Numbered from the stretch's first letter, positions 12,415-24,590 are shown. The stretch: DNA of 64,000 nt from Coriaria nepalensis (GCA_027186245.1 CP114486.1:9376501-9440500), one strand, 5' to 3'. Notes: a model not told the origin generated them from the letters alone. Program-made: numbers and translations.

Positions 12415-15400
12415 TAAATCATGCTAGTAAGCGTAGAAATTATTGTTTTAATCTAATATTTGATATGTCATTGTTCTTGGATGTTCTTGAGTGATTCTTG
12501 AATGTTTTTCATGCTTGGAAACCAAATGAATGAAATATGAAATTACTCGCCCGATTGGATCGGCAAATGAGCCTCATTAACGGCGGCAAATCGTTTTAGG
12601 CCTTCTGTACGGCAAGTTTGACTCACTACATGGTAGGACATCATTTGATATATTTGAAGATCCAAACGTTGGATTGTTTTGAAATTTTTAGATAAGGTAG
12701 TTAAGACCATTTCCCTCAAAGCCCAACATATGAATTGTCAATCGAAAATTTAAGGCATGGCGATATGCGACAGAAGCAGTGCTGCCATTGCCGTAGCATT
12801 CAATCAATATCCTGATATGTGGTGGCATGACATTTGCTATATCTGAATTTCAACCTTTAGATCGTTTTGATTTTTTAGAACTAATAGATAAGACCATTGT
12901 CCAAAAAGCTGAGGAAATGGATCGTCGGTCACACCTGAGGCAGTAGAAAACACGGCACAAGTAGCACTTATGCTACAAGATGCACGCGGGTAAATTGCCC
13001 TAGCGGTGGCGGCACCGCGATGTAACCCTAGTTCGACTAGGGTTTTAGGGGTCTTGAAATAAATAAAGGAAAATATAATTTTTAATTTGATAATTAAAAT
13101 TTAATTTTGATTATGGAAATTACTAATTAGATTATTATTTAGTAAGTATTAAATGGTAAGTAAAGTTACCAATATAAATTGTTTATATGAAACTCTATTA
13201 CCATAAATTGTTTATGGTAAGTTTTGAAGTGATATGTGAAATTCATATAAAGTGTTTATATGAAAAATTTTTAATTATGTCAAATATGGTAATTGCTTCC
13301 ATTAATCAAAAATTATTTTTAGTAAGATTTAATGTGATTAATAAGTAAACAATGTAAAATTGCTTGCATAGAACTTCTATGATCATATTAAATAAAGGAA
13401 ATTGATTTCATTAATTAGCTACCTAAAAGTGTTTATGGTAACTAACATATTTTAGAAGTATTCTAAATTAGAAAATTTTAGTTAACCTAATTTTGGAAAG
13501 AGTTCCAAAATAAAGAATTGTATTCTAATTATGAAAATATTCTAAATTAGGAAATTTTTTTAAGATAACTAATCTAAATCGGAAAGATTGTAAATCGGAA
13601 AACTTTTCCGGTTTTAGAAGACTTTCATATTTCCGAAGATAACACTTTTCTTTTGAGAAACTTTCCGGTTTTGGAAAGTAAATATTTTTGGAAACTTTTC
13701 TTAAAGATTAAAAGAAAACATTTCAATTGTTTATTGTGCTTTTCATTACTTAAAACATACTCAATGAATGTGATTAAATTGGATAACCAAGAATCTAAAT
13801 TAATTAAATCTAAAACTTGTTTGAATTTACATGGATATTACATTGTCCGCATTAAAAGATAAAACAATATAATGTATGAAAGTTAAATTATTTAACATAT
13901 TCATGCATTAGATATATATGATTTAAGTTGTTAAATGTACATGCATCATATTTCACATATATACCATGTTTAAGAAACTATGAGATAGTACATGCATAAC
14001 ATATATATGTGTATTAATTGATGAGATCCTGGTTGTTTTAAATCATTCATTTGATAAGATAAAGCTAAAATTGGTATTAAAATTATTTTATGACTTGTCT
14101 AACAAACATTATAATATATGTGATGCTTATATTAATTATGAAGTAGGCTACAGACACGTGGGATTTATAGTTGATGTAAGTATATGCATTTATTATTATA
14201 GTATATGATGCGTAACTGAGTAGTGCTATCATTTTAGACGTGGCTATACACATGCATGACCTAATTTAATATATTACATTTTAGAAGAATGTTTGGGGTT
14301 AGGCTTAAAGATAACATCATTGGCTACGAACACGTGAGATTATGTTTTCTTAGAAGTAAGATAAAAAAAATTACATGAGATGTAATTACAAAGCTATTTG
14401 CTACCTTTCTTACTTAATATAATTGGTTATAGGCACGTGTGATTATAATATTCGATGATTGGATCATTTTTCCCACTAAGAAAAATTAATTTTTCTCATT
14501 TTATATAAGAGGTTAATATAAATTAATAAGAAAATAGTGGGAGATACCGAATTGTTAAGACATTTGATTTTGATAGTTAATATTGTATGCAAATTTACGT
14601 ATGTTATTTTTATATTTATATTCATGTAAGTTAGTTTAACCAACTTATTCAACCTGTAAGCGGACTTTAAAATATGATAACAATTTCTTATTAATTTATA
14701 TGATAAAACTTATCTCAATATTGAACATATTACATATGAACACTTTCAAAGTCAAAAAATAATACTTTTAGCATCTCATTAGATGAGATCTCTCATAGTA
14801 ATAGTTAAAGTGTATATTCTAAATTTTAATATGATAAAACTTATCTCAATATTCAATAGATTAAAAGATGAAAAGTTTGATGTGATTTAATTAAGTCTGG
14901 ACACTATCGATTAAATTATGCCAATGAAATAAGAATTCATAAAGTTTCTTTTATAAACATATTAGATTCAATTGATTCTGAATTAATAATAACTTGTGAA
15001 CAATATTGTTCATTAGGCATGGTAATCAGTTTTCTCTTTGTTAAAAGAAGTATTATATTTTCTCTTAATGAACACCTCTTAGAATGTCGAATGGAGGTAT
15101 CATATGTTATTTGATTTAGTTTGATTAGTCAGATTAGTCTTCTATAAAATATTCAAGAGTTATATCTAAAAATATTATTGCTACAACGAAAACAAAATTT
15201 CCCCAAATTACTTTCCTTTTCTATTTCATATGAGATATGGAGTAGTAGAAGAATGTCATTTATCCATATTACAAAACATGTTTATTATGAGAACCATTAC
15301 CTTCTCATAAAGGGTATTTTTTTTAAAGATCTAGTGGAAGTATGATAGAACTTGAATAAATTCAAGAACGACAAAATAATTACAAACCGAGAATTCTATA

Positions 15401-16690
15401 CTCACTGAAGTGATACATCTAAGACGTCCTCGAAAGAGACAATTGTGAAATCTCAGAGTGCACAACTGATTCACAGATCCAATATTTTTTTAGCAGACCT
15501 AAATGACATAGGTTTTTAGTAAAAAATCCTAATAAGGGTTTGGTTATAGATGAGGACCATACAATATATTTCGAGCTTATGAGTAGCTCCGATTTGGAGA
15601 AATAGATACGCCTAAAGGAATACTTCCCAAAAGATGTATATATATTGCTTATGCTTGCAACTGACCATGATTACCAAATATGGCAAGAGAATGTGAAAAC
15701 TATTATTACAAATGATGACCACGAGTAAAAGTATAGATGATACAATCCGAGGTTTTCACATAGAAATACACAAAGAAGTTGTGTAAGTTGCATGAATCCA
15801 TTTATGGATTGAAATAAGCATATCAAAATTGAGACATTTATTTCGATGAAATGATCAAATCATTTAATTTCATTGAAAATGAAGATGATCCTTGTGGCAT
15901 ACGAAGGTTAGTGGGAGTACAAAAATATTCATAAATTACTTACATAGATGACATAACTCATTAGAGAATTAGGTAGCTATAATGCAATATGTTACACTGT
16001 AATTCTTGAAATAATCCTTATTTGGGTAAAAAAATCGTTTGTTGAGATCTATAGATGTGGATTCAAGAGATTGTTTGATTTGACCCAAACAACATACATA
16101 GGTAAAATTGTTAAAGAAATTTAACATTAAAGATTCCAATAGATATTTTGCCAATAAGTCAAGGAAAAGAGAGGTATAGCATGAATATGCTATACTATGT
16201 ACGCAACCAAATATAACCTCTTCTCTAAAGAGTTACGAGCAAGTTTAAGGCAATCGGTTGATAAAGCATTGAGATGCTATTAAGAATGTCCTTAATTGAT
16301 TTAGAAGGATTGAGAATATGTTCTTAATTTTATGGAGATTCTAAATTGAAAATTGAGATTTCACACTCTAATTTTCAATTGGATCTCGATGATAGTAAAT
16401 CAGTTTTGCTTTTGGTTTGTTTCACCTTATATTGGAGGAGTAGTAAAATTGGAAAAGTTCAAAATTAGGAAACCCTAGTGAAATCCTCCACTAAGGCCGA
16501 ATGTATTGCAGACTTAGATGTAGTGAAAGTAGTGTTTTAGATGAACGGTTCATAATTGGACTTGATGTTGTTCCTAGCATTAATAGTCTCGTAATAGTTG
16601 ACTACGATAATTATAATGCAATAGTATAAGCAACAGGAACTTAGGTCTCGTTAAGGTCTAAACACGTGCTACTGCATTTTTCACTAATAA
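12415..16690 (+). mobile_element. Degenerate Copia internal region (leader, pre-integrase, RT, RNase H)
   Basis: No frame stays open for long, but Copia signatures occur in the expected order. A GAG-pre-integrase-like block (LWHYRLNHANEIRIHKV) lies near 14895-14960. An RT block reading KLHESIYGLK lies near 15785-15815. A YIDD-like catalytic motif (ITYIDDIT) follows near 15940, and an RNase H block (STKAECIADLDVVK, then a broken YCDN...A.A...E.RS segment) lies near 16485-16660. Stops and frameshifts are frequent, so it cannot encode a working polyprotein. The gag-position sequence between about 13000 and 14800 is too decayed to recognise. The leader holds an internal duplication described separately. 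Confidence 0.75.
12628..12933. repeat. Diverged direct repeat inside the Copia leader
   Basis: Two segments of about 110 bp, starting near 12628 and near 12819 (offset about 190 bp), share the order: TGGTAGGACATCATTTGATA-type opening, a GATCGTTTTGAtttTTAGA-type core, AAGACCATT and AATGNATCGTCGGTC-type end. Identity is moderate. It appears to be an old tandem duplication within the retroelement leader. Confidence 0.5.
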
Positions 16691-17294
16691 TTCCTTTCAT
16701 GTTCTTAAACTGTTAAACTTATATTCAAATATTAATTATTTAAATATTATACCCTTTCTTTTAAAAGTTAATAAATCCATTTTCAACAATACCCATCTTA
16801 CAATCAATCACAAATAAATGATGCCAGTTATTATTATTATTTCAATTCATCCCAAATTTATAGTACTCACTCCTAGTTTCTTCAATCCTATGTTGAAATC
16901 TACTATCAACCCCTAATTCATGTCTGAATTGTAAGTACAAAATTATAGTAAACTAACTAAACCGTAAGAGAAGTGACTTTTATGGTCTTTTCTATCCTCA
17001 ATGATTGAAGTTTAAGTATTCTTTAAGCTTGATAAGTATTGAAGGATGATAGTTTCAATTATTGAAAACCCAAGATCCTCTAGCGCGTAACCCATCCCAA
17101 TTTGAAATTTGAACATAAAACAATTACTCGACGAGCGATCTAGATAGATAGGTAAATTTTTTGAATAATTCAAACCGCTCCTAATCAACCCAAGAATTAA
17201 TCATGCAATTATATAATCAATATATCTCCTATTTTGTGAAACCAATAAAATTTCATAAAACATAAGTATCTATAGAGATGCAGATACTTATTGT
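16691..17294. other. Spacer between Copia pol and the hAT-like insertion
   Basis: No coding or terminal-repeat signal was recognised. If the minus-strand LTR at 18214-20160 is a 5' LTR, this stretch would be its internal leader, but no clear primer binding site remains. Confidence 0.35.
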
Positions 17295-18208
17295 TAGGGC
17301 TAAGAATTGGGTCAGATTCGACCCAATCCAACCCGATTGTTACGGATGTCCAACAATTTGACTGGATCAGGTATTCGATCCGATCAAATTATCAAGATAT
17401 CTATCCGATCTGCATAGGATTGGATCGAATAGTAGGATATCTGATATGTCAGATGGTGTCGAGCATAAGGAGGGCTACGGGAAAAAAACTGGGAGAACGA
17501 GAGGGAGGGTTGGAGAGGGGGCGAGTGAACGGCGGATCTTACCAGAATGAAGGGTGGGTGGCAGCGACAGATCTACTCTTGCTCACAGCGGCGCATCTCA
17601 CACAGAGTCCAGAGGGCGGTGGACCTTCATAACTCACGAAGACGAAGAGTCTTCGTCTTACCCAACATGTCAGATGGCGTCGGGCATAAGAAGGGTTGCG
17701 AGAAGAAGATTAGGAGAGGGAGAGGGAGGGCTGGAGGGGGGGGGGGGAAAGTGAATGGCAGATCTTACCGGGATGGAGGGTGTCGGGTGGCGGTGGCGGA
17801 TCTACTCTTACTCACAGCGGCGCAGCCCACACAGAGCTTGTAAGGCAACATACCTTCATGACTCACGAAGACAAAGAGTCTTTGTCTTACCCAACATGTC
17901 AGATGGCATTGGGCATAGGGAGGGTTGCGAAAAGAACTACTAGTAGAGGGAGAGGGTGGGCCGGAGGGGGGCAAGTGAACGACAGATCTTACCAGGATGG
18001 AGGGTGTCGGAGGGTGGTAGACCTTCATGATTCATGAAGATGAGGAGTCTTCGTCTTGCCCAACATGTTAGACATTCAATAAAGTTGGTCGAATCAGGTA
18101 CACGTTATGACCAATTTTTTGCATATGATTGATTACCAGACCCGTATCCAATCTGATTCATTAGATCGAATCAGATCAGGTCGAGTAAGGGTTTTATGCT
18201 CCTACCTA
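17295..18208. mobile_element. hAT-like non-autonomous element with perfect 8-bp target duplication
   Basis: The 914-bp element starts TAGGGCTAAG and ends CTCCTACCTA, so the minus-strand end reads TAGGTAGGAG. It is flanked on both sides by the identical 8-mer CTTATTGT (17287-17294 and 18209-18216). An 8-bp duplication with TAGG...CCTA ends is characteristic of hAT transposons. Subterminal regions carry repeated GATCCGATC / GATTCGACC / GATCGAATC words, also typical of hAT elements. The interior consists mostly of a three-copy tandem array and encodes no transposase. It sits at the outer edge of the inverted LTR that starts at 18214, so it inserted after that retroelement. Confidence 0.75.
17445..18070. 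repeat. Tandem array of three units of about 225 bp inside the hAT-like element
   Basis: Units begin with ATGTCAGATGG at 17445, 17667 and 17896, and a further start (ATGTTAGA) lies at 18065. The spacing is 222, 229 and 169 bp, the last unit having lost about 60 bp. Each unit carries a GGGAGGGTTG / GAGAGGGAGAGGG purine block, an AACGNCAGATCTTACC word, CTCACAGCGGCGCA (units 1 and 2) and a CTCACGAAGACGAAGAGTCT palindromic block. The array is markedly more GC-rich than its surroundings. Several overlapping ORFs across it are repeat-derived and not treated as genes. Confidence 0.85.
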
Positions 18209-18213
18209 CTTAT

Positions 18214-20160
18214 TGTTAAGCTTGATTATAGAACCAAATGATTTTCTTGCGATTAGTTTAAGAATAAGATGTAGCTTCCTCAATGTGCAAGGGAATTTTC
18301 TAATTTAATTTTCCTAGTTAATTTTCTACTTTAAAGTAACTCATGAAGTAAAAGATTAGAAAAGAGAAAAAAGGAACCACTATCTTTTCGCTCTTGCAAA
18401 TTTTGGCCAAGACTATGATAGAAGAGCAAGTTAGTCAATCCCCTTATAAGAGAGTATTTAAAAGTTTCTATAAATTTAAAGTTTTCTTAAAATTATTATT
18501 AAACTTTGACCTAGTCAAAGATGGAATCAATCAAACAAGTCTCTAATGGGTCAATACCCTTTAAACTCCAACCATATAATGGGCTTTGATCCCATCTTAT
18601 TTAATTAACAATTAATAAATCAACACATAAAATTATTGGGATACTTTAATAAATAATTAAATATTTATGATAAATTATTAATTTCTAATTATATCAATAT
18701 TACTGTTTAATTCTGTTAATAGAGGTGAATGACATTCGATTTAATTTATTACTAATTTATCATTTTGCCTTTAGTCATACAATTAGGAAATTATGATTTC
18801 CCTTAAATTAAAAAAAGTTGATATCTTTATTCTCAATGAAAACTTAATTGAGCTACTTTAGAACTTTAATGTGTATGATCGATTATGTTTTTCATCATAC
18901 TAGTGGGAGGGTTCCATAAGACCATACAATTTTATGTAGTTTATAATTTAATTCGTTTAATTTTAAAAATAATTTAAACTAAACAGTTAATTTAATTATA
19001 TCATAATTAATTAACTTAAACCACCAAATCAAAATTGATTTCTTGAAAAGTGTCAAAACTATATGAGAGATAAGAAGTAAACATTTTCAATAAGAGCTAG
19101 TTGTAACTATCAACCATACAATGAAAAATCCTTCCATCTTACTATATCCAATTCGTCATAAAGTGTAATTTAACTGTTAAATTTTAATAAATAAATCATA
19201 AAAACTATTTATACCTAATGACTATAGATAATGGATTTACTAAAAACTTATTTCATACCATTCTATTTTGCACAATGATTTCTTGTTCAATAATGTATAC
19301 AAATCGTGGATTTTTTAACCTAAAATACAAGAACTATGGATTATATCTTGATTACTCAAAACTTTCATGTATAACATCTTATAACCAATGATTCACCCAT
19401 CATGACCGTTAACTAAGGTCTTTTAGAATAATGTCAAAGTATAAGTTTTTCACATAAGGTACCATAGTGATATTAGATTTGAGAATCACATGTACGATAG
19501 TTACTAGATAATTCTCATTAAGAGTTATAATTCTTACCATTAGAATTATCCATGTGTCACATTCAATGTAAATAGTCTCCACTAAGCACCTAGATACTAA
19601 TTTTGATGTTCCACTAATATATATGGTCATGAGAACGACCATTCTATATATTAAGGAGATAAGCTATGTGATAATGTATCCATATTATCAATGTCATTCT
19701 TGATAATTCTATTATTACGAACAATTTATATTTTAAGCTTTAAGCAATTACTTACATCTCAACTGATATGATCTCTATCATGGTCTCAAGTACATAACCT
19801 AAGATAATGGACTTTATCTTGATATATAATAAATTAATATACTACATAAATTTGAACATTATTAAAAAATAAGATAAAAAATAAGATAAAAAATAAGATA
19901 AATATACTTATATCTCAACTGATATGATCTTTATCATGATTTCAAGTACATAACCTAAGATAATTGACTTTACCTTGATATGTAACAAATTAGCATACTA
20001 CATAAATTTGAACATTATTAAAAAATAAGATAAATATATGCTTTTATTATTATTAAATAACATATATTAATATCATTAATACTTACAAATAAGATTGTAT
20101 TATATAGAATATGTATATATATATTCAGTAGATCTAACCGCATTAACTTGACAAATATAT
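18214..20160 (-). mobile_element. Long LTR-like sequence, inverted copy of the one at 40.2-42.1 kb
   Basis: Read on the minus strand, this region is collinear with plus-strand 40200-42130. Shared landmarks in order are GAGACCATGATAGAGATCAT, a CATACTTTGAC.TCATTCTA-type block, an ACCCTCCCAC...GATG-type block and ATCTTATTC. It starts with TG at 18214 on the + strand, consistent with an LTR end. No pol domain follows, and similarity is only moderate, so both copies are old. The Copia or other superfamily origin is inferred from the related end sequences at 12.3 and 42.0 kb. Confidence 0.55.
19750..20037. repeat. Tandem duplication within the LTR
   Basis: A segment beginning CTTACATCTCAACTGATATG and ending with AAAATAAGATAAATATA is present twice, at about 19750-19907 and 19908-20037. 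The first unit is longer because AAAAAATAAGAT is itself repeated three times near 19864-19900. Confidence 0.8.
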
Positions 20161-20645
20161 ATTTTTACAGAGCCAATGCATAACCCAAAAAGAAGAAGTT
20201 CAATCCATGAACAAGGTTTTCAGCAAGGACTATTAATAAACTTTTACACAACCAACCGCATGCAGGTCATTGGTAAGTACGGGAATGAGACTAGTATGAG
20301 TCAATGTTTTGCCCGAATCTTTCAAGGATATTCTTGCATATTTTGATGAATTCAAGGTAGGTAGACAGAGAGAGATATAGAGAGAGAGAGAGACGAAATC
20401 TATGTTGTGCATTTGTGGTTGCTTTATGGAGAGAATTATGGTACGATTGTTGTGTACTGCATTATTCCACTCTATCATTACTTCCTAATTTTCATCATCT
20501 TGCAACAACAAAAAAAATGTCTAAATTAGTCGATGCTGCCGTAGCAAAGCATCATGAACTGTTTTCTCAAGAAGCCACTAATCTTTTTGATTTGGAGCTT
20601 AATTCAATCCATGAGTTCTCTCACAAAGCAACATCATGAGATTCA

Positions 20646-22370
20646 ATGGAGGGTCTGCTCCATTGCTCTTTAAATGACGTTCTTCTCTCTCCTATAAGCT
20701 TTCTAGAGAAATCGGCCAAACTATAAAGAGACAGAACCTCAATTGTTTACGGTTCTGTCAATCACACATGGGCTCAAACTCTCCAACACTATCACAGACT
20801 ATCTTATGCTCTTATCCACCTGGAAATTTCCTCTGGAGATGTGGTCAATTTTTCACCTCCTTTTTTTTAATAGAAATTTTTATCATTTTTTAGTTTTTTG
20901 TGACATAGACATGATGTGGCAATCCGCTCATCGAGCGTGAAAGTTGTTTGGTATAGTATAGGTTGCAAGTCTAGCTCCCAATGTGGTTGCAACGTGTGAG
21001 CTACATTTTGCAGCTCAAATGACGGGTGGGATCATTTGTATATTAAATACCTGCCATGATTGGCCTATGTTGTTTGTCCCCCACGCACACTCTAAAGCAA
21101 AAATCATCTTTGTTGACTACCACTTGCTCGATATTGCTTGAGGAATCTATTTTCTCAAACTCACACAAATAACTTACCCATCATGATACCACCATGTATC
21201 TATCTCCATTTCAAATACATACTATGAGTATGAGAGTCTCATTGCAACTGGAAATCATGAATTCAGGATACTAAGGCCAAAACACTGAGTGTGGGCCTAT
21301 AAGTATAAATTATACATCATACACAACAACTAGGACTAAAGGGGTTGTTTATAAATGTAGAGGAGCTTATCTTAACTCTTTGGATATTATTCTATTTAGT
21401 GGAATGAACTCAATATCTAATTACCTCTAGACCTCCCCATGTTTCAATGCAATGAGTGGTGTCTTATCCGAGGTGACGGCTCAAGGTGGCACTAACAAAT
21501 GCCGTACAAAGGTCTCTCCAAGGGTCATATTAAACCTTATACATAATTGTGGATTCTCCAGCCACTGAAGGCAGACTGCTCCCTCACAAAGTTGAGGTAT
21601 GAAATTGTAGTTCACCCCTCCACGTCATATACTATATGAGGTGGAGAAGGTAAGATTTTCTACCTCCAATCACAAATTGCCAGTGAAAGCCAGAGTGGGA
21701 ATTTCTACCATTGGATGAAAGATCCAAGATTAAATTTCGACAACGGAAGCACCACTTTAGATTAGAGGAGGTGGATGTAAGAGACCTTGTCACTATGGAT
21801 AGCATTCTGGCTGATGGTATAACAGTGGGAAAAGTTATGTTCAGAGGAAACACAGTGATCAGGGGATACTCACAAGACTTGAAAGCAACAAAAGAAGCCT
21901 TTGAAAGGGGATGGTTTAGAAGCATATATGTTATCATGGTGTAGTGAAGCATGTGGATAATTATATGAAGATGAAGAATCAGCTCAAGGATGTTATCATT
22001 TCAGGGAGTGAGAATGTGAGCTCGATGGAGGTGGAAATGGTTTGTATGGTAATGTTGCAGGTTTTTAGGCAACCATGATAGGGCATCTAGATAATCATTG
22101 GGGGGAGACTTTATGTGCTTTTCTCAAAGTGAAGCAAGGCTTGGATGATATTGTGAATGAACAAGATATAATCGATTATTGTAGGGATGGTTTGCTAAAC
22201 TATATGGTTCCACCAACAGTTGTATTTTAGGATTTTCCAAAACTTCAACATGAAATATCCTAAAGTTTATGCCGAGGGAGAAAGTAAAGAATTGGGGAGC
22301 CTTTTGCGAGCTAAATTCTTTAAGGAAAAAATGTGTCAATATTTATGGATTACTAATATTCTACTTAACT
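20646..22370 (+). pseudogene. Acyl-activating enzyme (AAE1/AAE11-type acyl-CoA ligase) pseudogene
   Basis: Conceptual translation across several frames follows the plant peroxisomal/cytosolic short-chain acyl-CoA ligase family from its first residues to near its end. Landmarks are MEGLLHCSLNDV at 20646, then [18 protein letters not shown] near 20730. The AMP-binding region [18 protein letters not shown] lies near 21290, with GAYLNSL just after. VMFRGNTVI and [15 protein letters not shown] lie near 21835-21930, with KDVIISGSENVSSMEVEM and a broken end (YCRDG..., KTST, LGSLLRAKF) near 22000-22320. In-frame stops, frameshifts and deletions occur throughout. The YTSGTT..PKG phosphate-binding motif has lost its Gly and Pro. 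Parts between the AMP motif and the end (including much of 21540-21700) are shortened. No introns are evident, which would fit either retroposition or an intronless parent. Living members activate carboxylic acids to CoA esters; this copy cannot. Confidence 0.85.
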
Positions 22371-24300
22371 GATCAAAATCCATAGATCCATGGACCAATG
22401 AGCAAGAATTGGAAAGTATCAAATATTTTCATACATGAAGAGGGCTCTATGTTTGGTAAGTGGGTACTAATTTAGTAGAGAGAGTTTTCTATCTTGTAAT
22501 CATCACCCAGTTCAGCTTAGGCATATCATGATGCCATGTGTCACCTTTCCCATTTCTTAAGCATTCTCTAGCCGCCACATTGAAAATTCTAGGACTCTAA
22601 ATCACATTATTTGGCAGATTATTATATTGAACTCTCTTGAATATCCCCTCATCAAATGCATATTGCATATTAATAATTATAAACGCTTCAACTTTTAAAA
22701 CTTAAATGTCATTACTTACTATAACTAGTTTATGATCAGTAATAAAATTTAATTCTAAATAGAGCATGTTGAGTCAATGGTGGAAAATTTTTCAATATAA
22801 GAATGGTGAGAGAAAATTAAAATTATATTGTGAAATGACATCCTATAAAAATAGAAGATAAGTTTTACGATTAAGTTCTAAAGTTTATGCATGTTCAAAT
22901 CCTATAGTTAGAAAATGCATCTTCACCTTTGCAACCTTAATTCACCTCAGAATCTTCTTTAGAAGTCCTCAAAAAGCTTTATTTATTAATTAAATTATTT
23001 TTGTTCGGTTATTATTCTATTTCTAAATAATTATTTGCTCAATGTCTTTTTCTTCTTTTGTTGGCACCTTTGCTCAAATCAATTATGCATCTATCATGAC
23101 ATTTGCTCTTCCATTTTTTTTCTTAATGTTTAAGTTAGGTTGAACAACGGGTACAGTCGGGTGGTTTGAGTCATGTTCATGTCCGACTCGACCCAAATTC
23201 GAACAGTTATTGGTATCGGTAAGTCGATCCATCATCCATTAAGCGGGCTAGCCCTTGCCTAAGGCCCAATAAATTAGGCCCTTAATTTTAAAACAAGAAA
23301 AAAAAAACTTGATCATATAGCAAAACGTACCAGCCCAAATGGTGCAAGCAAAGGCTGGGAATAACAAAAATAAAAAAATAAAAATAAAAAATGAGAAATT
23401 GAAAATGAAATACGAAAATAACATAATAAGGCCCCCGCTTTTATTTTGCCTAAAAAAAAGAAAGGCTCCACTTTTTTTTCTACTCTTTTTATTAATTTTC
23501 GTGAACATTAAAATTTGGTTATATTTATTAAAATTTAAGGGTTTTTGTAATTTGAAAAGGGCTAAAAACTTTCCATCCTTCGTCACATTTTTCAAGAAAA
23601 TTTGTTTCATTGAATTATCAAGCTATAAGTTCTATTACAATTTCGTATGGATTTGGATTAGAGTTACAGTAACAACATTTATTTTTCTTTTAAATATTTT
23701 AGGATAATTTGATAGATTATCGACTAAATTTCTTCATTCAGTTTTTGTCATTATAGAATTGTTTACCTCATTTCTCTTTCGATGAATCAAGAAAGAGAAC
23801 AATAAAAAGGCTAATGAGCGCTAACAGGAGCCTCGTGAAAAAAAAATATTTAATAATTTTTTTTTATAAATTAACTTTAATATTTTATTTTTAAAAAAAA
23901 TTAATTATAAATATGAAATTATAAAACTGTCCCATCTTCAACTATCGATTCGTTCTAACGTTAAAGGAAAAAAAAAATCCTAAAAATTAACTAATTTTGC
24001 TTCCTCTAAACAGGCAGTTTGAAAACTCATATTTCACAATCCTCGAATCGATCATATTTTGATTCATTTTCTTGTTTCATCGGTAAACTTCTAAATTTTA
24101 CTAGTTTAAACGCAATTTGAATAGGAAAATTTAAATTTTTTGTTGTTAATTTCTCTTTGAATAATTAATTGATCATCATAATTGCAATAAAATATATATT
24201 CTTCTTTGTATTATGTTTGTACGTGATTCTTGTTCTGTAACGTGCATAAAATAAACTGTATCCAATAATTCATGGCATGATTTGTTATCGGGTCATCGAG
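22371..24300. other. AT-rich intergenic, possible unclassified repeat near 23.15-23.3 kb
   Basis: No supported gene. At about 23150-23290 a GC-richer patch with GGGTACAGTCGGG, CGACTCGACCC and AAGGCCCAATAAATTAGGCCC resembles ends of plant DNA transposons, but no partner end or target duplication was found. Overlapping ORFs on both strands at 23248-23707 are lysine/phenylalanine-rich, low-complexity and judged spurious. Confidence 0.4.
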
Positions 24301-24394
24301 ACTGTGATGCCCCATTTATCTTTTTGGCATAAAAAATTAGTCATTAGGCTATTAGACTAATAATAATAATAAGTCTATAAGTCTTTAAGTCAAG

Positions 24395-24590
24395 ACATAC
24401 TCGATGCTTTGAATAGGAGGAGTGCTCGACATACTCAACGCTTTAATAGGTGAAGTGCTCGACAGGATCGATGTCTCGACGCCTCAACGTACTGAACGCC
24501 TTCAAATATGCGAAGTACTTGATGGGTCGATAACTTGATGAGTACGACCCATCAAGTACTTCTGCATCATCGGGCCCATCAGGTCTTACA
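24395..24590. repeat. CTCGAC-rich degenerate repeat with a perfect 18-bp hairpin
   Basis: The stretch repeats words such as GTGCTCGACATACTCAACGC and GAAGTGCTCGACAGGATCG. It ends in a perfect inverted repeat: 18-bp arms at 24512-24529 (GAAGTACTTGATGGGTCG) and 24545-24562, with a 15-nt loop. It lies just upstream of the MULE transposase and resembles in character the ATCGAG-rich hairpin at the other side (31004-31353). The two may be the element's terminal regions. Confidence 0.65.

Noticed and set aside
17291..18037. Several overlapping ORFs on both strands of 60-110 codons
   Set aside because: They lie within a tandem array in a transposon, repeat the same peptides in shifted frames and have no family resemblance.
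20415..20639. 74-codon plus-strand ORF just before the acyl-CoA ligase pseudogene
   Set aside because: No recognisable family, and the ligase family start is at 20646 after a stop; not supported as an exon.
23150..23290. Possible terminus of a DNA transposon with GGGTACAGTCGGG and CGACTCGACCC words
   Set aside because: No matching second end or target duplication could be found, so it is not listed as an element.
23248..23707. Overlapping ORFs of about 120 codons on both strands
   Set aside because: Lys/Asn- or Phe-rich low-complexity translations of A/T-rich DNA; no conserved motif.
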